Shown here in pieces: positions 45,901-54,430 of a stretch of 64,000 nucleotides of DNA (positions within the stretch are counted from its first letter, which is position 1; every line of letters begins with the position of its first letter). This stretch comes from Methylobacter sp. S3L5C (GTDB taxonomy: Bacteria; Pseudomonadota; Gammaproteobacteria; Methylococcales; Methylomonadaceae). The stretch covers positions 744,001 through 808,000 of the forward strand of contig NZ_CP076024.1 in NCBI RefSeq assembly GCF_022788635.1. Reading direction: 5' to 3'. A program made the translations under genes and the position numbers. The notes below the pieces were generated by a model. It did not search any database. It was not told where the DNA came from and saw nothing but the letters and a program-made list of their open reading frames with translations.

Positions 45901-46339
45901 AGTACTCAGAAAAGTCGAACTGGCTTTATCAGCCTTGGGTATTTCGCGGAGCAATGTACTGACGAGAAAACGTCGTACCAGCCAATTGGCTGAAAGATTC
46001 GGGGCAATATTTTCAGAAGAAATGAGAAAAAATGCCCTCGAAGACAAAATATTCAATACTCAGGAGGAACAGAAAAAAGAGGTATTGCGTATTTTCAACC
46101 TTGCATTTACAGAAAATAAAATCAGGGATTTTGGCATAATTCTGAAAGACGAAAATGAACTGGCCAAAAAATTCTCGAATATTTATACCCGTTACATTGA
46201 TGTCACCATAAAACTCTGGAAAGTCGTGCTAAGCCTGAGCAAGCTACAAAGTATCTATCCACCTGCCACTTTGCATGATTGTGACGATAGCAACGATGTT
46301 AATCCCGTTCGCTTGGGAAATACTATGCTCGGCGGATGA
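42956..46339 (+). CDS. Large baseplate wedge protein (Afp12-like)
   Basis: About 1127 residues. 'YLFLRRKGIEYIEQMGSKWWTDYNSHDPGITILEALCYAITELGFRTG' is the hallmark N-terminus of the Afp12/T4 gp7-like partner of the J protein; 'TVERALEAVKMQIHNYRNLCEDF' and 'VEHLLLRPKF' also recur in the family. An ATG at 42956 is preferred; a GTG at 42947 would overlap the previous gene by 8 bp. It carries a Cys-rich 'CLDKNCTNCDEKAD' (about 783-796), a possible metal site. Confidence 0.85.
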   Translation: MAINPISLEKNPKLESSADYLFLRRKGIEYIEQMGSKWWTDYNSHDPGITILEALCYAITELGFRTGWNIKDILAESPESNHTPERQAFYTARDILTINPLTINDFRRILIDLDKVANAWLICNKCLCEVPLYADCEKDKLTFEHPGTQNTAIKVTVQGTYDVLLELEHDPVLGDLNDRKIQHTFILNIHANNYAITAEFRFPVWDVSAWGQASEYVDQDGLLQRKIKTFKLKVLLNKAGEDILAPDIESRRWKQWNRVFFATIEILFEDTTAILLQDVPLRLFGVTDVSQSFKDTWDLTDITNFKNEFIVGIAEPFLKKMATVERALEAVKMQIHNYRNLCEDFHSLSVVCIEDVAVCADIEVTPDTDIEWVLANVLFEIENYFNPGIKFYTLQELMDEGMPVDEAFDGPRLAHGFIKQADLEAAQLKSQLRTSDIINRLVEIKGILTVKSLLLTRYDQNGQAVTGVADISNTKEKTSAAWTLEISDLCQPRLYVDNSKFIFYKNDLPFIPRPSEVQDTLNQLRGQDERLKIRNLTPEELDLPVPVGTYRSLTDYYPVQYSFPLTYGIGIEGLREPSSKKRHAQTKQLKGYLLFFEQLLINTLAQIANVKSLFSLDESQLHTYFFSTLRDEALIKGVTELLSSELNTGRLQQLVESEPEQLDRRNRFLDHLMARFAESFSDYAMMLYSSNRELKPVTQATLIKQKIAFIKNYPVISRDRDKSFNYLDILPTSKNQPVLRQRIALLLGLKSEMEDNIIIVEHLLLRPKFPGDALMEVCLDKNCTNCDEKADPYSFQLSVIMPGWQEPFNKNIELRRFADRTIQLEIPSHLLGKICWVSNLDYGEDWENNLLIPLSQFLRNNGKNAENSAPSEFSVQLGAQQLLITAQPIFIDWIKSGANKGLSEASIKTALKNQLETNMPAFVSIYSDVKNYNEIGSTVFEMLTDHFTRITEADRWLLYDRFKKAWDGWLEANAKFRWDNEQVLRKVELALSALGISRSNVLTRKRRTSQLAERFGAIFSEEMRKNALEDKIFNTQEEQKKEVLRIFNLAFTENKIRDFGIILKDENELAKKFSNIYTRYIDVTIKLWKVVLSLSKLQSIYPPATLHDCDDSNDVNPVRLGNTMLGG

Positions 46340-46378
46340 ACAAACCAAAACCCTTCAATCACTTAAATACGTACTGTT

Positions 46379-49300
46379 ATGATACCCATTAAAATAGACT
46401 TTCCGGTTTTTGAAGCCAATCAGGTACTAACCAGCGACCACCTCAACTGCATGAGGATTTACCAGGACGAGCAAAGCCGACTGACCAGAGCGACCCTGCA
46501 TGGCATCGGCATCGTGTGTGGATTAACTATCAGTGTCACGAACTCGGACAAAATTGTTACCCTGGACAAAGGCTACGGCGTAACTTCCGAGGGTTATCTG
46601 GCGATGGTAGGTAATGACGATTTTGTGGCTAAAAAGTATCATCCATATAAAGTGCCGAAAGAAGATGGTTATGCACTTTTACTTAATGCCGGCAATGAAG
46701 CCTCTCCGCTTTTGGAGTTGTTGGATGAGGGCCATGACGATTATGTAAACGGCACACCGCTTGCCAAAGCTATCCTGGAAAATAAAGTGGTTCTGCTGTT
46801 CGTGGAATTGCTGGAAGAAAATCTAAAAAATTGCAGTCCTTCGTCCTGTGATGACAAAGGCAAAAAAGTAACTGTCACTATACGCAAGCTGCTGATTGAT
46901 AAAACTGCACTGGAAACACTAAACACAACCATCAAGGCCAATATTGAAAAGGCCAAAGCGCAGGGCGATTTTTTTCCCGATCTGAGCGCACGACTTGATC
47001 TGCCTGATCTACGTCTGCCCCGTCTTGATCTGTTGGCTGGAAACCTGGTGAATGCCCAACTCAATGCTCAAACGATTTTTGCCGCTTACCAGAAGATTTT
47101 ATCCAAAAATTTCTTTGGTACAGTGGGTAATGCTTTGGATGAGGCATATCTTGCTTTCCAACCAATACTATTCACGCTGCCTGGGGAACACTATTTATCA
47201 CAAAAACTGACGACTATCTTCACCCGATATGAATCAATCCAAAAAGTGCAAGGTGTTATTTACTCCCAATATTTCTATGATTTTTTCGATGATATCATTC
47301 AAGCTTATGATGAGTTTCGCTGGAAAGCGCTGGATTTTATGGCCTTATGCAATCCGCCGGCCGAGGTATTTCCTCGCCACTTGGAATTAGGAGAAATCTA
47401 CGGGGAAAATTTTGCCGGTCACAAGATATACCGGCACTATTTTAGGTCCTCACCGGCATTGACAGAACAAAAAATGTTGGGCAGCGAGATACAACAGCTT
47501 TTCCTGCGGCTTAAATTGATGTTGGAACAGTTTGAATTTCCGAAAAATCCTATCGAGACAATACCTAAATCGGTTGTAAAAATCATTCCCAGCTGTCTCG
47601 GGGGGGCACCACTCTCCAAAAAAGCAATTCCGCATTACTATTCATTAAGTAAAAATCCATCGTTACTGGCAGCATGGAATTTCCATAAAACCAGAGTCGG
47701 TCGTGCAAGCCAAAACATGGGCTACAACGTTGAAACGCAATACCACCGTTACATAAACACACAAGTCGAGCCGTTAAATTATGACCTGGAAAATTATAAT
47801 TTCTTTCGCATTGAAGGCCACATCAATTTGGATTGGCGAAAGGTGCTAACGGATTTACTTGAAAAAATTGCTTTCTACCGACTACCATTTGATGTGATTG
47901 CGCTCAATGCGCATCCTGAACCTGTGGCTTCAGATCCATTAATATCCAGTTGCTTAAGTAATGATTTGCAGGTAATTTACGATATTTGGGCCAAGGAACT
48001 GGAGTGTCTACTTAAGGAAAAAATCAAAATAATCACAAACACCCTAATTCCAGTAAAAATTTCATCGAACACCAGCAAAATTTTAACCGATAAACTTTCG
48101 CTTCAGTTCAGCGCCAAAATAAATGTGCTATCTTCTCTGTCCAACTCGGAAGGCAGTCTGGGCAAAGTCGTAGCAACCGCTATAAACAAAAGTTCAGTTA
48201 CATCCATAACCTCTATAAAACTTAAAAACAGTGTCCAGAAACTTCTCAATGAGAATTCCGACGTCGGCAAGCTCTCTGTCGCTGATTTCGATCTGGTCAT
48301 TAACAAGCCAGTCGATGTAGTTAGCGCCTTCGTTGATTTTTCCAATTCACTACCGGCTAATGCCAGCGATTTGGAATACGCAAGCATCAGTAACAAATAC
48401 CAAAAATTAATTAAAACTATCGTCGATTATTCGAAAGACATTGAACTCTACCAACCTCCTCAACAAAATCCAATTATCACCCCGGAACAAAAAGAACAAC
48501 TATCGAAAGCGTTAAATGAACTCCTGTACAACTGTCTGATCGAGCGTCTGGAAGAACTGGGTGCCGAACTGGAACGTCGGAAAAAACAAATCGAAGAACT
48601 GATTTTTTTCAGCAACTACGTACGTAAAAATCCCGGCCTAGAGCATAAGGCCGGCGTATCCAAAGGCGGTACGTTTGTGCTGATTTATCAGGAAACTTCA
48701 GCAGAAATTAATTTGGCGGAAAAAGGCAACTTCATTACCAACAAGCTCAACGGTGCATTGAAAATCAGCGCCTTAACCAAAACAGGACTAACTTCATTAG
48801 CTAACCTGCCAACCCTGAAACTGACCACCGACGAGCAGAAAATACTTATAGACACGCTTAAAAATCAGGGCGTTAATTTACCGGAAGAAGCCTTATCAAA
48901 CTTGGGTATTACCAGGCCTTCCTTTGTAACGCCCAAAATTTTTGATATACCCGAACGTGTTGTGATTGCCGATTTTTTTCTGCCTTATCGTCGCAGCTCA
49001 AATTGTCCTCCCGTGCAGTTTGTATTACCTCCTCCCCGTCCAATTTTTGTTTTGCATCCGGAATGTCAGGGCCAGGATGGTAAAGCCGTAGTCCGTTTTG
49101 AATTTAGTTACCGCACGCCGCCTTGCGAAGTGCAAATAGACGATTTGACTTACATACGGCTAACCGACGATCAGATTAAACTGAGTATCGGTAAGCATAA
49201 AGTCATCGTTAGAGATGCTGAAGGCGGCGTTTCACTGCCACAAGAAATTGAGATTTTCCCCCGCTTCAGCCTTGAACCGGGGAAGCCGGTTTGTAATGAC

Positions 49301-50560
49301 TCGAATGAGACTTATACGGTTAATATCAAGGTTACCAATGGTAAACTGCCGCTCAAGATTGATGGCAAGGAAGTCGCAACAATTATTTCTGATGCTCCCA
49401 ACATTCATTCCATTTCCGTAGGTCCTTTTATCAGCGGGGAAACTGTAAAGATAATGGTTGGCGACAGTTCCATCTGCCCGGCGCAGGAACTTACTTTTAC
49501 GCACACTTGCATACCACTGCAACCAGAACCCGACACGGTAAAGACCGAATACCAAAAGCCGGTGACCATCAATGTACTGGATAACGACGCTGGTTCAGAA
49601 TTGGTGCTAATTGAAGCTAAACTTAACAGCCCATTACAGGGTGTATTAGTTATCAATACAGGAAAAACTATCACCTATACACCTGATAGCACTGTTGAAA
49701 ATCAAAATGCCGTCATCAACTACACTGTAAAAGATAGTTATGGCAAAAGTGCCAATGAAACAGCGACGGTATATGTTGGCAAAAAGCCTTGCGATTTGCC
49801 TTGTAAAGGCATTGCCGTTCGACGTGGCTACAGTTTTTTATTGTATGCCACTTCTTTAGAATTAAAATCACGAATCAGTTTTTCATTTGAATTTCCGCAA
49901 GGCAACACGATTGACCTATCAGAAGAAGTTCAGAGTATTTTGCAAGAATTTGCCGGAGACGGTGAGAGCTTTGCAAAACAAATAAATTTGCTGATTGCTG
50001 AAAAGACAGGCAAATCCGATTGGCTAAAATTTGAATATGGCTCATCAGAACCAGATAGTCTGGATATCTGGTGGATTGAGTATTTCGAATGCCTGCAATT
50101 CGAGTTTCAAATGAGTTGGCCTATTGGCATCGTTACACATCAAGTACCAATAACAACTATAACAGTCACGCCTACTGCCAGCACTATCGTTAGTACAGAA
50201 GGAGAGAAAATTCTGTTGAACGTAATAATTCCTGCCTTCGACGGCTACAAAATCGACAAGTGCAATCCGCAAAGTCCAGTTAAGCCGCTGTGTGACCAAG
50301 AGCTGGATTTAACGCTGAAAATCAGCCAGCAAGTGGATGGACTAACGGCAAACCTGAATGTAGAGCCCTCTGGCAGCGACAAACCAGTCGCTTATCTGTG
50401 GGAAGTACAGAACGGCAACCCGCCGATCTCAAACAGTCAACAACCCAGTTTCACCTTTACCCAATTTGAGCCCCCAACTAAACTCATTCGGCTCACCGCC
50501 TTTACCAAAAAAGGATGCAGGGTTATGGTTAAAGACATCATTGACCTTAAGTCACAATGA
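46379..50560 (+). CDS. Giant Ig/PKD-domain eCIS protein, putative tail fibre
   Basis: 1393 residues. The N-terminal 50 residues (VFEANQVLTSDHLNCMRIYQDEQSRLTRATLHGIGIVCGL) match a domain common in CIS-associated large proteins ('F..GqvL...DLn...Y.....R..L.HG.GvvcGL'). A long helical middle follows (about 100-900). The C-terminal 480 residues hold beta-sandwich domains: Cys-containing Ig/Fn3-like units (about 915-1045), a cadherin-like/Big_9-type domain 'VTINVLDNDAG...ITYTPDS...INYTVKDSYGKS' (about 1050-1135), and a final PKD-like unit. Such adhesive domains suggest receptor binding. It sits in the locus position of the Afp13 fibre but is unrelated to the adenovirus-type fibre. Confidence 0.65.
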   Translation: MIPIKIDFPVFEANQVLTSDHLNCMRIYQDEQSRLTRATLHGIGIVCGLTISVTNSDKIVTLDKGYGVTSEGYLAMVGNDDFVAKKYHPYKVPKEDGYALLLNAGNEASPLLELLDEGHDDYVNGTPLAKAILENKVVLLFVELLEENLKNCSPSSCDDKGKKVTVTIRKLLIDKTALETLNTTIKANIEKAKAQGDFFPDLSARLDLPDLRLPRLDLLAGNLVNAQLNAQTIFAAYQKILSKNFFGTVGNALDEAYLAFQPILFTLPGEHYLSQKLTTIFTRYESIQKVQGVIYSQYFYDFFDDIIQAYDEFRWKALDFMALCNPPAEVFPRHLELGEIYGENFAGHKIYRHYFRSSPALTEQKMLGSEIQQLFLRLKLMLEQFEFPKNPIETIPKSVVKIIPSCLGGAPLSKKAIPHYYSLSKNPSLLAAWNFHKTRVGRASQNMGYNVETQYHRYINTQVEPLNYDLENYNFFRIEGHINLDWRKVLTDLLEKIAFYRLPFDVIALNAHPEPVASDPLISSCLSNDLQVIYDIWAKELECLLKEKIKIITNTLIPVKISSNTSKILTDKLSLQFSAKINVLSSLSNSEGSLGKVVATAINKSSVTSITSIKLKNSVQKLLNENSDVGKLSVADFDLVINKPVDVVSAFVDFSNSLPANASDLEYASISNKYQKLIKTIVDYSKDIELYQPPQQNPIITPEQKEQLSKALNELLYNCLIERLEELGAELERRKKQIEELIFFSNYVRKNPGLEHKAGVSKGGTFVLIYQETSAEINLAEKGNFITNKLNGALKISALTKTGLTSLANLPTLKLTTDEQKILIDTLKNQGVNLPEEALSNLGITRPSFVTPKIFDIPERVVIADFFLPYRRSSNCPPVQFVLPPPRPIFVLHPECQGQDGKAVVRFEFSYRTPPCEVQIDDLTYIRLTDDQIKLSIGKHKVIVRDAEGGVSLPQEIEIFPRFSLEPGKPVCNDSNETYTVNIKVTNGKLPLKIDGKEVATIISDAPNIHSISVGPFISGETVKIMVGDSSICPAQELTFTHTCIPLQPEPDTVKTEYQKPVTINVLDNDAGSELVLIEAKLNSPLQGVLVINTGKTITYTPDSTVENQNAVINYTVKDSYGKSANETATVYVGKKPCDLPCKGIAVRRGYSFLLYATSLELKSRISFSFEFPQGNTIDLSEEVQSILQEFAGDGESFAKQINLLIAEKTGKSDWLKFEYGSSEPDSLDIWWIEYFECLQFEFQMSWPIGIVTHQVPITTITVTPTASTIVSTEGEKILLNVIIPAFDGYKIDKCNPQSPVKPLCDQELDLTLKISQQVDGLTANLNVEPSGSDKPVAYLWEVQNGNPPISNSQQPSFTFTQFEPPTKLIRLTAFTKKGCRVMVKDIIDLKSQ

Positions 50561-52494
50561 CGCCAAATGCAGTCAGGCACACCATTCGGCAGCAATATCT
50601 CCATGTCGAAGTAAACGGCACGGAGTCAGATGCTTTGGCTTTGCAAAACCGTTTATCGAAGTTGTCTCAGGATTGGCTAATGCCAGCCCTTGAACGGGTA
50701 TTTGACCATTGTGTACCCGCAGATGAAAACTGGTTCATCGCGCGTCTGGAAATAGATGCCGGAACCCTGAATATCGATAGTTTGGAACAGGATCTGGCTG
50801 ATATCGTCGCAAAAGCTGTGGAAAAAACAATTCAAGAACAAATAACCATTAGCGTTGATAAACCGGTTGCCGAAACAAGAAATGTCCAACGCAAAACCAG
50901 CCATCAGAGTATCGACGAAGCCTTTGTTTATTTTTTACAAACAGGTCGCTTACCTTGGGCTTTTCATTTGCCTAAAAACAAGTCTTTAGAATCTGTGTTG
51001 CTGGACTCCTGGAATCAGTCAGGCCGGAATTATTTATATGCTGAAGATATGGTACGCAATGTACTTGCTGCAGCAATTCCAAGAAAACGTCTACTTCGAC
51101 AATTTTCGACTGATTTTTTACAAACCTTGCTTAACCAACTTGATTCCGAAAGCAGCAAAGCAATAAAAGCTGTTTTACCAATCTTGCACAGCGCTGATGC
51201 GCCAGCGGCTGATGTAAAACTGTTTATCCAACAACTTTGGGAAACCGTTTTTGCCTTTATCGCAACCGGTAAAGCCATAACAGTCAGTCAACTGGTTACC
51301 AAGAGTTGGCAGACACTGCCAATTCCATTGGCAAGCCCAGCGAAACTGGCAAAGCTGTTGGAGCGTTATTGGCCGGGTTCAACAACGAGTTCCAACGTTG
51401 CTCCTGTCAGGTTTTCCCTACCAAACCAAAAACTGATACAAGCAGTTTTGCAAGCACTCGATAACTCTGATCTAACTACCTTTACCAGAAAACAGTTTGA
51501 ATACTATCTCCGGCAGACAATCTCTACTGTTAGCCCAAAAAATCAAACCTTAACAGAGTACACTCTGGTCAAAGAAACATGGCAAAATCTACCGGCAACA
51601 TTACAACAAGCAGAATTGGCAAGTCTGTTGGAGCACCATTGGCCGGGATCAACTCCAGCTTCGGGTCTACGACCACCCAAGCTTTCCCTGGCAAACGAAA
51701 AGCTGACGCAGACCGTTTTGCAAGTGTTAAACAACTCCAGTCTCCCAGACTTGATAAAAAAACAGTTTGAACACTATCTCTGGCAGATTATTTTTGCTGT
51801 CAAACCAACGAACACAGCATTAACCGAACACTCTCTTGTCAGTCAAGCATGGCAAAGTTTACCCACAACATTACAACAAACAGCGCTGAAAAATATATTG
51901 GAGCGCCATTGGCTTAACGTTACTCAGTCCGTTAAACAATATGAAATTGCAGCGAATGAAGCGGAATCAACACTCAGAGCATCAGTCGATGCCAAAGAAG
52001 GCATCTATATTGAAAACGCCGGCCTGATTTTATTACACCCTTTCCTGCCCCAGTTTTTCAAAGCGTTAGGTCTCGCTACCGAAGACCATCTTTTACAACC
52101 CGAACGCGCTAGTTGTCTGCTCCATTTTATGATCACCGGACAGACTATCGCACCGGAATATGAACTGATCTTATCAAAAATTCTCTGTAATATTTCTTTA
52201 GAAACGCCGGTGAAATCTGACATGGCTCTAACCGATGCCGAAAAAGCCGAAGCCGAAGCGCTGCTTGAAGCGGTAATCCAACATTGGGATGCATTGCGAA
52301 ATACCAGTATTGATGGTTTACGGGGAACATTTCTCCTCAGACTCGGAAAACTTTCCCTGCGTAACGATGGCGATTGGTTATTGCAGGTTGAATCAAAAAC
52401 CGTTGATATTCTTTTAAATCAGCTACCTTGGGGCATTTCAATGATACAACTGCCCTGGATGCAACGGATGCTTTGGGTAGAATGGGCCAGTTAA
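50557..52494 (+). CDS. eCIS tape-measure protein
   Basis: 645 residues. 'HTIRQQYLHVEVNGTESDALALQNRLSKLSQDWLMPALERVFDH' is the typical opening and 'ENAGLILLHPFLPQFFKALGL' plus the end 'LPWGISMIQLPWMQRMLWVEW' are the typical close of the contractile-injection tape-measure family, which sets tube length. The start overlaps the previous stop (ATGA). Between about residues 248 and 455 there are two and a half copies of a ~90-residue unit starting near 51301, 51574 and 51844, each with 'W(Q)xLP...L...LLE..WPGST...F(E/Q)YYL'. The stop codon lies in the target duplication of the next insertion sequence. Confidence 0.88.
   Translation: MTPNAVRHTIRQQYLHVEVNGTESDALALQNRLSKLSQDWLMPALERVFDHCVPADENWFIARLEIDAGTLNIDSLEQDLADIVAKAVEKTIQEQITISVDKPVAETRNVQRKTSHQSIDEAFVYFLQTGRLPWAFHLPKNKSLESVLLDSWNQSGRNYLYAEDMVRNVLAAAIPRKRLLRQFSTDFLQTLLNQLDSESSKAIKAVLPILHSADAPAADVKLFIQQLWETVFAFIATGKAITVSQLVTKSWQTLPIPLASPAKLAKLLERYWPGSTTSSNVAPVRFSLPNQKLIQAVLQALDNSDLTTFTRKQFEYYLRQTISTVSPKNQTLTEYTLVKETWQNLPATLQQAELASLLEHHWPGSTPASGLRPPKLSLANEKLTQTVLQVLNNSSLPDLIKKQFEHYLWQIIFAVKPTNTALTEHSLVSQAWQSLPTTLQQTALKNILERHWLNVTQSVKQYEIAANEAESTLRASVDAKEGIYIENAGLILLHPFLPQFFKALGLATEDHLLQPERASCLLHFMITGQTIAPEYELILSKILCNISLETPVKSDMALTDAEKAEAEALLEAVIQHWDALRNTSIDGLRGTFLLRLGKLSLRNDGDWLLQVESKTVDILLNQLPWGISMIQLPWMQRMLWVEWAS
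51301..51920 (+). repeat. ~270-bp tandem repeat in the tape-measure gene
   Basis: Units start at 51301, 51574 and 51844, so spacing is 273 and 270 bp. Shared residues include the WQ-LP opener, LLE-x2-WPGST and KQFE-YL. The third unit is partial. A change of copy number would change tape-measure length in steps of about 90 residues. Confidence 0.8.
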
Positions 52495-52541
52495 TTAGTG
52501 CCTGAACGAAAAAGCCACTTTTCAAAAAAACCAGCTCAACA

Positions 52542-52574
52542 TCCGGAAATATTTTTTGGAAAAATCTTTCCGGA
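52542..52574. repeat. Hairpin at the left end of the insertion sequence
   Basis: TCCGGAAA (52542-52549) and TTTCCGGA (52567-52574), with further A/T pairing inside, lie after the transposase stop as read on the minus strand. It may end the transposase transcript and also hinder readthrough from the eCIS structural genes. A further hairpin (AATAGGCT/AGCCTATT, 54319-54351) lies at the other end. Confidence 0.55.
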
Positions 52575-52692
52575 GTGGAACAAACGACTTATTTTCTGAT
52601 TTACCATCAGTTTTTCAGAATTATTTCTAATAATCACAAATTATAAGCGCACCTTTCCTGTGGATAACCTGTTGGCTGTTCTCAAAAAAGCG

Positions 52693-54189
52693 TCAGGCAG
52701 CTAGTTTTTGTTGCTCGTTAACAAGCCTTAGCCGTTCCATGTCGCGTTTAATTGTGCCGAGCTTTTGAATGTTACGCGATAACACGGCTAAGCCAACATA
52801 ACGCTCGAAGGCTTCAATGCCATGATCAAGGCACTTATCCAGCCCATGTACTTCTAACGCATTAATAGCCGATTCTACGGCGGAATGTTGCTTTTTTGCC
52901 TGTTTAAATTCCGCGGTGTATTCACGATTCTGGTCGGCTTTGGATAGCTTGCCTTTTTTGGGTAAAACGACTTGCTCAAGGAGGGCTTTCAGGTCGGTTT
53001 GATTGGCCGGACTGTGGAAACCTTTGTCAAAGCTACAGGCGTTAAAACTTGGGAATTTTACTTGAGTCGCTTTAACCATCGGCACGGCGACTTTGTCGTC
53101 GGTAGTCTTTTGCATGACTTGACTGTGCAATATAAAGCCCTGATGGTCTTCCATGATACAGACCCGCAAGCCCAGTTCAACCGGGACTCCGGCTTTGCCT
53201 TTGCTGATCCATTCGGTGTGGGTCTGGAACAGGGAAAAGACTTTTTCATCATGGGGAATGGTTTCTCCTTGAATAGCGCGACGTCTAATCTGCTCGATTT
53301 GACGTTCGGCATGCAGGCTAAAAGTGCTCAGATCGGTAAGCAACACTTCTGGTATGTGAAAGTGATTTTTTAACGTCAACATACTGGCTTTAGTGCGCTC
53401 AAGATAAAACCCTGCCAAATCAATATAGTCCTGGTAGGCCTGTTTGATCTCAAGTGCTTTGGCGGCCTTGATAGCGTCATTTTTTGACGTGGAATGTTTG
53501 AGTTTTTGCAGCGTGCGATACCGCCTTTTAAATTTAGACAGGTTGTGCTTATGCAATCGCCATTCAGGCAAGGCATGTTGCAAGCTCCATTTGACGCACG
53601 TCCGAATCAGAATCCGGATCGCATCATGCAGTAAACTGATATCGGTTGGAAAATGCACGTTGGTTTTTAACACAAAAGAATCGCAACGGCCTCTGATCAG
53701 CGCATGAATATCCAGATCCAGTAATTGATAGCCGGCTCGAATAACTTCAGTACTAATACGCGCCATGATCGCTGGCGTAAACAGCTTGAGATTGTCTTTC
53801 AAGGTTTGCAGGCGATAGCGTTTGTCGGCATCAAAGCAACCAAGACCGAGCATTTCACGTAGGGTGTTATGCTGATTGGCCAACTCCAGAATGCGATCAT
53901 AGTCTGTATTCAGTCCTACGCGTAGCGATCCTAACACCAAAATCGACCATTGATTCATACCGGGGCGGCCTTTGTCGATGGCAACGATTTTTGTCACTTC
54001 GGCGTCAATTTTAGTAGGCACCACATCCTCCAGTATTTTAAAAACAGCATCCCTTAATGGCTGAGTCGTATAAATGTGTTGCAAGCCCAGCAAGATGATC
54101 GGAATGTCATCACGGGAGGAAACATCTATTTTGATATCAGCAATATCGCGTTGACCGATGCTCATTTGTGGAGAAAATACCTTTCTCAT
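52693..54189 (-). CDS. ISNCY-family transposase
   Basis: 498 residues, one intact frame. 'SIGQRDIADIKIDVSSRDDIPIILLGLQHIY' and 'GMNQWSILVLGSLRVGLNTDYDRILELANQHNTLREMLGL' match ISNCY (IS1202-type) transposases, followed by the DDE-like catalytic region (SFDKGFHSPANQTDLKALL) and a C-terminal 'ESAINALEVHGLDKCLDHG' with 'YVGLAVLSRNIQKLG'. The frame is full length and so may still be active. It is opposite to the eCIS genes. Confidence 0.85.
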   Translation of the reverse strand: MRKVFSPQMSIGQRDIADIKIDVSSRDDIPIILLGLQHIYTTQPLRDAVFKILEDVVPTKIDAEVTKIVAIDKGRPGMNQWSILVLGSLRVGLNTDYDRILELANQHNTLREMLGLGCFDADKRYRLQTLKDNLKLFTPAIMARISTEVIRAGYQLLDLDIHALIRGRCDSFVLKTNVHFPTDISLLHDAIRILIRTCVKWSLQHALPEWRLHKHNLSKFKRRYRTLQKLKHSTSKNDAIKAAKALEIKQAYQDYIDLAGFYLERTKASMLTLKNHFHIPEVLLTDLSTFSLHAERQIEQIRRRAIQGETIPHDEKVFSLFQTHTEWISKGKAGVPVELGLRVCIMEDHQGFILHSQVMQKTTDDKVAVPMVKATQVKFPSFNACSFDKGFHSPANQTDLKALLEQVVLPKKGKLSKADQNREYTAEFKQAKKQHSAVESAINALEVHGLDKCLDHGIEAFERYVGLAVLSRNIQKLGTIKRDMERLRLVNEQQKLAA

Positions 54190-54430
54190 CGGGAGTTTTC
54201 CAACGAGAATTTGAAAGCTGAGGCGCTTATCCGGGAGGTAGCTTTTGCCAAGCCCTTTTCGATGAAAATAATAATCATAATTATCAGCAAGTTACTTAAA
54301 TTCAGCATTTTATACGCCAATAGGCTGTTATTTGATTTTCAATAGCCTATTTTATCGCAACTTATTGTTTTGTATTAAATAATTTATTACCGTTCAAACA
54401 CTAATTAAATGATGACTTAGGAAACGCGAC

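Larger units (their letters stand above)
52498..54401 (-). mobile_element. ISNCY-type insertion sequence within the eCIS locus
   Basis: Ends GTGCCTGAACG (52498-52508) and CGTTCAAACAC (54391-54401) are inverted repeats with two mismatches. The 6-bp sequence TAATTA directly flanks both ends (52492-52497 and 54402-54407), as a target duplication. Length about 1.9 kb with one transposase gene on the minus strand. The insertion falls at the stop codon of the tape-measure gene, 23 bp before the next gene's start, so it broke the transcription unit but no reading frame. Confidence 0.82.
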
